Shown: piece after piece, positions 33,783-38,790 of the stretch | How positions within the stretch are numbered: the stretch's first letter is position 1 | Layout of the letters: each line of letters starts with the position of its first letter | From: Clostridia bacterium | GTDB lineage: Bacteria; Bacillota; Clostridia; TANB77; CAG-508 | Length of the DNA stretch: 38,790 bases | NCBI GenBank assembly: GCA_017939755.1 | Contig: JAGBAJ010000065.1 | Span: 1 to 38,790, forward strand | Reading direction: 5' to 3' | The notes under the pieces: generated by a model | Database searches by the model: none | The model's input: only the letters and a program-made list of their open reading frames with translations | What the model was told of the DNA's origin: nothing | Made by a program: the position numbers and the translations under genes

Positions 33783-34583
33783 TTATTTGTTACAATTGTA
33801 AACAACTGAAACAAATGTGTTTCCGTATTTTATATGAGCAACTTTCTTTGATACTATTCTTTTAGAGGAATAAAATCTTTCACTATATAATATTTTATTG
33901 TTTGATATAATGTTGTTGTATTGATTTTCTGATGAAACTTCCAATGTACACCAGTTGAAATTAACAAGTTGCACAACATATTTTTGTACATTTAAACATT
34001 CCTCTTGAGAATAAGTACCAGCTCTTCTCATTAAAGCAACATCTCTTGATGTAATTTTTCCGTTTCTATCCATATCGTATGCTTTTATAATATCTCTCTT
34101 TTGAGAGATTGATAAATTGTCGATATCTGTTATAGTACTATTTTTCTTATTATAATTATAAATAACAGAAAGGAATGTATTTCCATATTTTATATGTGCA
34201 ATCTTTTTTGCTAACCTATTGCCTGAATAAAGATAATCTATGTAAATAACTTTATTATTTGATAGAATTGTATTGAATTGGTCTAGCGATGTAGTTTCTA
34301 ATGTACACCAGTTGAAGTTAACAATTTTTACAACATATTTCTGTACGTTTGAACATTCTTCTGGAGAATAGGTACCAGCTCTTTTCATTAAAGTAACATC
34401 TCTTGATGTAATTACTCCGTCTTTATTTTTATCATAGGTTAATACAATATCTCTCCTTTGTGATGGTGTTAAATCTTCTGGTCCTATATCTTGTGCAAAT
34501 GATGTATTAGTAAATGATAAACATATTCCTGATAGAACCACGAATAAAATAACAAATAATGATAATTTTCCTTTTAATTTCAT
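33783..34583 (-). CDS. Secreted protein with two dockerin-like EF-hand repeats
   Basis: The 266-residue product has a Sec signal peptide (hydrophobic residues 8-23, likely cleavage after SFA-30) and then two copies of a roughly 110-residue unit (38-145 and 157-266, offset 119). Each copy has a helix (QxRDI), a calcium loop with dockerin/EF-hand spacing (D51-K-N-K-D-G...D62 and D170-M-D-R-N-G...D181), SRDV-LM-RAGTYS, EEC, NFNWCTLE, and a beta-like tail ending HIKYGNTF-SV-YN. Ordinary type I dockerins pair two loops within about 70 residues; here each loop is followed by a new tail domain. Cys77/93 and Cys196/212 could form disulfides. Function is unknown; a calcium-stabilised adhesion or cell-surface scaffold role is inference. 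AGGAGG precedes the ATG. Confidence 0.82.
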   Translation of the reverse strand: MKLKGKLSLFVILFVVLSGICLSFTNTSFAQDIGPEDLTPSQRRDIVLTYDKNKDGVITSRDVTLMKRAGTYSPEECSNVQKYVVKIVNFNWCTLETTSLDQFNTILSNNKVIYIDYLYSGNRLAKKIAHIKYGNTFLSVIYNYNKKNSTITDIDNLSISQKRDIIKAYDMDRNGKITSRDVALMRRAGTYSQEECLNVQKYVVQLVNFNWCTLEVSSENQYNNIISNNKILYSERFYSSKRIVSKKVAHIKYGNTFVSVVYNCNK

Positions 34584-34639
34584 AAAAAAACCTCCTAAAT
34601 ATTTTTTTGTGTAGACATAATTTCTTGCTGCTAAGATTA

Positions 34640-34667
34640 ATTATAACAGTAAGCTCACTAAAATCAA
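34640..34667 (-). promoter_or_regulatory. Predicted promoter of the dockerin-like gene
   Basis: On the minus strand TTGATT (34662-34667), 16-bp spacer, consensus TATAAT (34640-34645). The spacer contains the near-palindrome AGTGAGCTTACT. A second inverted repeat ATTGTTG/CAACAAT (34691-34713) lies upstream. Confidence 0.55.
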
Positions 34668-34752
34668 TACAATGTGGGTATATTCCATGTATTGTTGACA
34701 AAGTTCCAACAATTGTTTACACTAATTTAATTTTAAAAGAGGTTTTGCATAA

Positions 34753-34843
34753 ATTAAAGTCTCGAATTAATATCATATCTTTAAAGAAAAATTTTTTTCC
34801 TTTAACCAGTTAATAGGTACGATATCAAATTCGAGACTTTAAT
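34753..34843. repeat. Long-range inverted repeat between dockerin-like gene and DUF1858 gene
   Basis: ATTAAAGTCTCGAATT (34753-34768) and its exact complement (34828-34843) enclose 59 bp that contain an inner A/T hairpin (about 34780-34806). It begins 3 bp after the DUF1858 stop and could be its terminator, although no proper T-run follows. A TTGACA/TACACT pair (34695-34723) on the plus strand would transcribe it as a small RNA. Confidence 0.6.
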
Positions 34844-34846
34844 ATT

Positions 34847-35029
34847 TTATGAATTTAGTTCTTTTACTAGTTCTTCAACATCAATTCCATGAACTGCACA
34901 TGCTTCCTCTAATGTTTCAGCTTGTGATGCAGGACATCCTAGGCAATGCATTCCAGCTGCTAATAGAATTTCTGCTTTATCTGGATTCTCTTGTAGTAAA
35001 TCACCAATTTTTGTATCTTTATTAATCAT
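34847..35029 (-). CDS. DUF1858 domain protein (CxxC redox-type)
   Basis: The 60-residue product is a complete DUF1858 domain: MINKDTKIGDLLQENPDKAE, then the cysteine pair in GMHCLGCPASQAETLEEAC, then a helix IDVEELVKELN. Such domains occur alone or fused to redox proteins in anaerobes and are thought to use the CxxC as a disulfide or metal site; the function is not established. A ribosome binding site (GAAAGG) lies about 13 bases upstream, longer than usual. It stands alone and faces away from the secretion-type genes at 35279. Confidence 0.88.
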   Translation of the reverse strand: MINKDTKIGDLLQENPDKAEILLAAGMHCLGCPASQAETLEEACAVHGIDVEELVKELNS

Positions 35030-35162
35030 TTATAGTACACAACCTTTCTATTATTATATATATTTCTAACATGCTACTAGTCATAAAAATATATAACATT
35101 TTCATTTTTTCTTGACTAGTAACTTTAGTGTGAACATTCTATCATAAATTTATATAAAAGTA

Positions 35163-35191
35163 TAGACAAAAGTTTAAATTTGTTATATCAT
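35163..35191 (+). promoter_or_regulatory. Candidate promoter of the type IV secretion-like genes
   Basis: TAGACA (35163-35168), 17-bp spacer, TATCAT (35186-35191), 87 bp before the first gene. The rest of the 35030-35278 gap contains an inverted pair GCTACTAGTCA (35073-35083) and TGACTAGTAAC (35113-35123), and nothing else I recognise. Confidence 0.4.
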
Positions 35192-35278
35192 AAGCAACAA
35201 GGTTACAAATTTAATCAAAAGAATTTTATTTCTAAATAATTTCCAAACAAAAGTATATAAATTAAGAGGTGATTTAAT

Positions 35279-35449
35279 ATTAATTTATTAGATTTATTTT
35301 TCGTTGTCTTTTTTATAAATTCAATTATTGTTTTTTGTTATATGTATAACAGGGGCGAAGAGCTTATATTAAAAAATAGACAAGGAGAGCAGCTAAAAAT
35401 TAAACAAAAAATAACTAGAAAGGAGAGCTCAAATAAAGAAAGTAACTAA
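35279..35449 (+). CDS. Small membrane protein with AUU start, first gene of T4SS-like cluster
   Basis: The 56-residue reading frame opens after AGAGGTGAT (35265-35273), a strong Shine-Dalgarno, but contains no ATG, GTG or TTG until codon 22. With ATT at 35279 as start it gives NLLDLFFVVFFINSIIVFCY, a single membrane helix, followed by a charged cytoplasmic tail (NRGEELILKNRQGEQ and KITRKESSNKESN). No family is recognised. It overlaps the next gene by 17 bp, so it is clearly part of the cluster. If the start were the internal ATG the membrane helix would be lost. Confidence 0.55.
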   Translation: MNLLDLFFVVFFINSIIVFCYMYNRGEELILKNRQGEQLKIKQKITRKESSNKESN

Positions 35450-37145
35450 ATTTATTTTTTTAATTGTATTAATAAATGTTTTTTTTACACTTCTGTTTTT
35501 TAATATATTTAAATCTGATGAGATTATTATACGATATGCTATAACGCCATATAATATAGCACATAAGCAACCAACTCTTTGGATGTCAATAAAGGTATTA
35601 TTCATAGTAAATAATTTTATTGTGTCTATTTTAGTGGTAAAACATACCTATAATGTCTACTGTAAATTTAATAAAAAGACTTCAAAAAGTAACATATCCG
35701 TAATGCCAATGAGTGATAATGATGAGCTGTCTGTAGTTATAGGAAAAAATAAGAAAAATGAGTTTGTAAAAATTCCCCAAAAGGGTTTATATCAAAATAT
35801 ACTTATTACAGGTACTATTGGATCGGGAAAAACAAGCAGCGCTATGTATCCAATTACTGAGCAATTAATTTCATACAAATGTAATGACGAAATATGCAAG
35901 ATTGGAATGCTAATTCTTGATGTTAAAGGAAATTATTATAAAAAAGTAAGCGAGTACGTAAAAAAGTATAATAGGGAACAAGATTGTATAGTAATTGAAA
36001 TTGGAGGTAGATATAAATATAATCCTCTGGACAAGCCAAATTTAAAAGCGAGTGTTCTAGCGAATAGATTAAAAACAATATTAGAGCTATTCTCTGGAAA
36101 TACAAGCGAATCATATTGGCTTGATAAGGCAGAGCAAATTTTGTGCGAGAGCATTAAGCTCTGTAGATTATATAATGATGGCTATGTTACCTTTTCAGAG
36201 ATACATAAGTTAGTTACGAGCAAAGAATATTATGAAAGTAAAATTCAGATAGTTAGAGAAAAATTTCAAAAATGCATATACTCTAGTGAGCAATTATATG
36301 AGATTAGCACATCCGTAAAATTTTTTGAAGAGGAGTTTTATGCTCTCGATCAAAGATCGATTGCCATTTTAAAATCAGAAATTACAAGAATAACAGGATG
36401 TTTTATTTCGGATTATAATGTTTCTAAAACACTTAATCCAGAAAAAGATGAGTTAAAGGAGTTCGGTCTTGATAGCATAGTTAACGAAGGAAAAATTATT
36501 GTATTGAATATGAATATAGCTGAGTATAAAAATCTATCGAAAATTATTGCTGCATATTTAAAACTAGATTTCCAATCTGAAGTTTTATCAAGATTATCAA
36601 GAAATGACGATAGCCGTAGGTCCGTAGCGTTTATTTCTGATGAATATCATGAATATATTACCGAAACTGATGCAGATTTTTTTGGACAAAGTAGAGAAGC
36701 AAAGTGCATAAATGTTGTGGCAACACAAAGCTATAAGTCTATGTTAAAGACATTAAAAGATGAAGTGTCCCTAGGCGTCGTATTACAAAACTTAATTAAT
36801 AAAATTTGGTTTAGAACAGATGATATATATACAATTGAAGAAGCACAAAAACAAATAGGAAAAGAAGAAAAGGAGAAAATAAGCAAAAGTATTTCTGAAA
36901 ATGCAAAAGAAACAAAGTATTCACATATAGAAAGAGCTTTTAAATCAAAAGACTCGAGCATTTCTGAGAGCATAAGTTCATCATATGAAAAAGATTATGT
37001 ATTTGATGTTAATTTTTTTACACAAGAGCTAAAGACTTTTCAAGCATTAACATTTTTGTCAAATGGCAACCAAATAGCAAGTCCAGAAAAATTAAATATG
37101 ATTCCATATTTTTTGAAAGGGTGTGATTTATTATTAAAAAATTAA
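35433..37145 (+). CDS. Type IV coupling protein, VirD4/TraG family, AUA start
   Basis: ATPase that delivers DNA or protein substrates to a type IV secretion channel. Core motifs: Walker A ITGTIGSGKTSS (about residues 125-136), the following LILDVKGNYY, Walker B VAFISDEYHEY (398-408) and the VVATQSYKSM box (428-437). The first ATG (35583) gives a protein that lacks the first anchor. The frame continues upstream to a perfect Shine-Dalgarno AGAAAGGAG (35417-35425), followed 7 bases later by ATA (35433). That start yields 570 residues with two N-terminal membrane helices (about 5-26 and 52-70), as VirD4 proteins have. The C-terminal 100 residues are Ser/Lys/Glu-rich. The end overlaps the next gene by 16 bp. 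Confidence 0.85.
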   Translation: MKKVTKFIFLIVLINVFFTLLFFNIFKSDEIIIRYAITPYNIAHKQPTLWMSIKVLFIVNNFIVSILVVKHTYNVYCKFNKKTSKSNISVMPMSDNDELSVVIGKNKKNEFVKIPQKGLYQNILITGTIGSGKTSSAMYPITEQLISYKCNDEICKIGMLILDVKGNYYKKVSEYVKKYNREQDCIVIEIGGRYKYNPLDKPNLKASVLANRLKTILELFSGNTSESYWLDKAEQILCESIKLCRLYNDGYVTFSEIHKLVTSKEYYESKIQIVREKFQKCIYSSEQLYEISTSVKFFEEEFYALDQRSIAILKSEITRITGCFISDYNVSKTLNPEKDELKEFGLDSIVNEGKIIVLNMNIAEYKNLSKIIAAYLKLDFQSEVLSRLSRNDDSRRSVAFISDEYHEYITETDADFFGQSREAKCINVVATQSYKSMLKTLKDEVSLGVVLQNLINKIWFRTDDIYTIEEAQKQIGKEEKEKISKSISENAKETKYSHIERAFKSKDSSISESISSSYEKDYVFDVNFFTQELKTFQALTFLSNGNQIASPEKLNMIPYFLKGCDLLLKN

Positions 37146-37459
37146 TAAAGATAGAGTTTATATTTGTAATTAGTTTAACTATATTATTTTCTAAATATAG
37201 TATCGCGAATGCTGCGTATCCAACTTTAATAGCAAAGCTTCAAAGTGCATTTGAAAGTATTCAATCGTGGCTTTTAGCACTCGCAACACCTGCGGCAGGT
37301 ATATCTATTGCTACAGGAGCTTTTATGAAGAAATTTAGCTTTGGAGATGATGAAAAGATTAGGGCTGGAAAGAAACTTATACGCACGGCATTGTTTTCAT
37401 ACATATTTGTATTGTTGCTAAAACTTATACTAACAACAATATCCAATTTATTAACATAG
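37130..37459 (+). CDS. VirB2/TrbC-like pilin subunit with AUU start
   Basis: The 109-residue product reads as a type IV secretion pilin: N-terminal KKLIKIEFIFVISLTILF signal sequence with likely cleavage after ANA (residue 28), then two membrane helices (about 46-66 and 84-105) separated by the charged GDDEKIRAGKK loop, the VirB2 topology. No ATG, GTG or TTG occurs before codon 66, inside the mature part. AAAGG (37116-37120) lies 9 bases before ATT at 37130; a second ATT at 37133 is possible. The signal peptide makes an upstream non-AUG start necessary. The gene overlaps the coupling protein gene by 16 bp. Confidence 0.72.
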   Translation: MIKKLIKIEFIFVISLTILFSKYSIANAAYPTLIAKLQSAFESIQSWLLALATPAAGISIATGAFMKKFSFGDDEKIRAGKKLIRTALFSYIFVLLLKLILTTISNLLT

Positions 37460-37474
37460 TTGGGATGTGATTTA

Positions 37475-38347
37475 TTGGATAGTACAGCTATAATAGATGT
37501 TATTACAAAAACAATAAATACATTATTTAGTAATTTATTTTCATCAATAGATAATAACGTATATTCTGCATTAGACGAAATGGTATTTATAAATCGAGAT
37601 ATATTATATGATAATTATACTGATAAATTTATAGGAATGAGTCCAAAGAGCGGTATAATATTTATTGCTAATACTTTATTACTTGGTTTTACTATTTTTT
37701 ATGCAATTAGATACTTGTTTTCAGTATATAGTGAAAATCAAGTTGAGAAACCATATCAATTTATATTCAAATTATTAATTATTTCTATATGTATTAATTC
37801 ATCTTTTTTTATCTGTGAACAAGTTTTAGAAATTAATTTTTTAATATCGGGATCCATAAGAGCAATTGGAGAAAAAATACTAAATACACAAATTAATTTT
37901 GAACAACTAATTCTTAAAATTAATCAATTTTTTTATATAGATAGTTCATTAAATGTATTTTCTTTTGATGGTATAATAAAAAGCTTTACATCTTTTGGAT
38001 TATTTAGTTTATTATTTTCATATGCTCTTAGATATATAATGGTAAAATTATTTGTATTAATTACTCCATTATCGATGATATTTTTATTAAATTCTACAAC
38101 TTCTTGGATATTTAAATCTTGGATAAAATCTGTATTGTCATTATTAGTAATACAATCAATAATATCTTTAATTTTGTTAATAATTTTTTCGATGATTTCA
38201 ATGGACAATAATATTTTTTCTAAATTAATATACATAGGAGCTATATATGCTTTAATAAAGGCAAATGCATATACGGGGCAAATATTTGGTGGAATTGTAA
38301 CAGAGGTTAGTACAAATATTGCTAGTTTAAAATATTTGGGAAAATAG
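37475..38347 (+). CDS. VirB6/TrbL-like polytopic membrane protein, UUG start
   Basis: The 290-residue product has about six hydrophobic segments (near residues 60-85, 96-118, 171-190, 191-207, 217-241, 249-263), an N-terminal soluble part of about 55 residues, and the polar-hydrophobic block VKLFVLITPLSMIFLLNSTT followed by SWIFKSWIKSVLSLLVIQS that resembles the VirB6/TrbL inner-membrane channel family. TTG at 37475 lies 9 bases behind GGGATGTGAT; the TTG at 37460 is upstream of that site. It starts 15 bp after the pilin gene. Its position after a VirB2-like gene supports the channel role. Family assignment is by topology and context. Confidence 0.65.
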   Translation: MDSTAIIDVITKTINTLFSNLFSSIDNNVYSALDEMVFINRDILYDNYTDKFIGMSPKSGIIFIANTLLLGFTIFYAIRYLFSVYSENQVEKPYQFIFKLLIISICINSSFFICEQVLEINFLISGSIRAIGEKILNTQINFEQLILKINQFFYIDSSLNVFSFDGIIKSFTSFGLFSLLFSYALRYIMVKLFVLITPLSMIFLLNSTTSWIFKSWIKSVLSLLVIQSIISLILLIIFSMISMDNNIFSKLIYIGAIYALIKANAYTGQIFGGIVTEVSTNIASLKYLGK

Positions 38348-38790
38348 TTAAATAAAAAAATTATAATAGCGAAATTAAATATGCAATAAATAATGCAAAT
38401 AAATTATTGATGGCATTAATTAGGCTATAAAATAATTTCAAAAAAATAATAAATAACAGAAAATAAAATAATGAAAATTATTGAAAATAAATATAAATTA
38501 TAAAAAAAATAAAAACAATATAAACATGAATAAATAAAATAATAAAAAGTAAAAAATAATAAATAACAAAAATAAATTATAAAATAATAAATAATTAAAA
38601 AAATATAATTAAAGACAATAAAACTTAAACAAATGAAATAATAAGAAATTAAAATAATAATAGAATAATAAAAAATTAAAATAACAACAAATAAAATAAT
38701 AAATAATTAAAAAATATACAAATAAGATTAAAGGTAATAAAATATAAGAAGAATCAAAGTAGTAAAAAATATAAATAATTGGAGAATAAA
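38348..38790. other. Extremely A-rich low-complexity tract, no genes
   Basis: From the end of the VirB6-like gene to the window edge all frames are full of stops. By my count 38461-38700 has 16 G or C in 240 bases. The plus strand is mostly A with variants of AAATAATAA recurring irregularly. No hairpin terminator, promoter or repeat unit of fixed length is clear. It could be a replication-type AT spacer, decayed sequence or an assembly-edge feature. Confidence 0.75.

Noticed and set aside
34607..34813. 68-codon rightward ORF starting TTG
   Set aside because: No ribosome binding site, crosses two inverted repeats and the divergent promoter region, and its composition is not protein-like.
35583..37145. 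Coupling protein starting at the first ATG (35583)
   Set aside because: It would remove the first membrane helix, there is no Shine-Dalgarno before that ATG, and the frame is open back to a perfect Shine-Dalgarno at 35417-35425.
1..38790. rRNA, tRNA and known riboswitches
   Set aside because: I looked through the intergenic regions for tRNA-like cloverleaf ends, rRNA motifs and T-box or common riboswitch signatures and saw none I could support.

Overview
This is an AT-rich chromosomal window from a spore-forming member of the Clostridia, centred on the replication origin. Evidence for that placement: the order recF-dnaN-dnaA | rpmH-rnpA-yidD-yidC-jag-mnmE-mnmG-rsmG-parA-parB is the classic Firmicutes origin neighbourhood; the sporulation genes spmA, spmB, spoIIR and a GerM-domain protein are present; and a large acyl-CoA dehydratase activase-type protein and a DUF1858 protein are typical of anaerobes. 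Species cannot be named from the sequence alone. I see no rRNA, tRNA or CRISPR array.

Layout. 1-4290: recF, dnaN and dnaA run leftward. Two clusters of DnaA boxes flank dnaA. The dnaA-dnaN gap carries tandem DnaA boxes, a short spacer, six TAG trinucleotides (a DnaA-trio) and an AT-rich tract, which is a textbook unwinding module. 4190-12820: rightward housekeeping block (ribosomal protein L34, RNase P protein, membrane insertase, tRNA modification, 16S methylation, chromosome partitioning). 12884-17149: a leftward 1421-residue activase fusion. 17301-21026: rightward GerM protein, two methyltransferases (TrmN6-like, RsmI) and SpmA/SpmB, with a 49-residue unannotated leftward ORF at 17867-18016. 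21027-21475: non-coding stretch with an orphan promoter, a 16-bp tandem repeat and a long inverted repeat. 21476-24727: leftward spoIIR-murA-walJ-rlmH. 24874-32384: rightward unknown protein, then a sugar-phosphate set (UDP-sugar pyrophosphorylase, phosphoglucomutase, cytoplasmic alpha-amylase) and the Tex RNA-binding protein. 32536-35029: leftward prfA, a secreted protein made of two dockerin-like repeats, and a DUF1858 protein.

35279-38347 is the accessory part. It holds four tightly packed rightward genes: a small membrane protein, a VirD4/TraG-type coupling ATPase, a VirB2-like pilin with signal peptide, and a VirB6/TrbL-like membrane protein. Together they look like the start of a type IV secretion or conjugation locus that continues past the window. 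Its first three genes have no usable ATG, GTG or TTG start. Good Shine-Dalgarno sequences instead point at ATT, ATA and ATT codons, and the protein N-termini (membrane anchor, signal peptide) require those starts. The fourth starts at TTG. This AUG-free start pattern is the most unusual signal here. The window ends in a tract of only about 7 % G+C (38461-38700).

A structured, palindrome-rich repeat of about 75 bp occurs twice (6667-6741 and 19790-19863), both times directly after a terminator. All functional calls rest on reading motifs and gene order by eye; no database search was possible.
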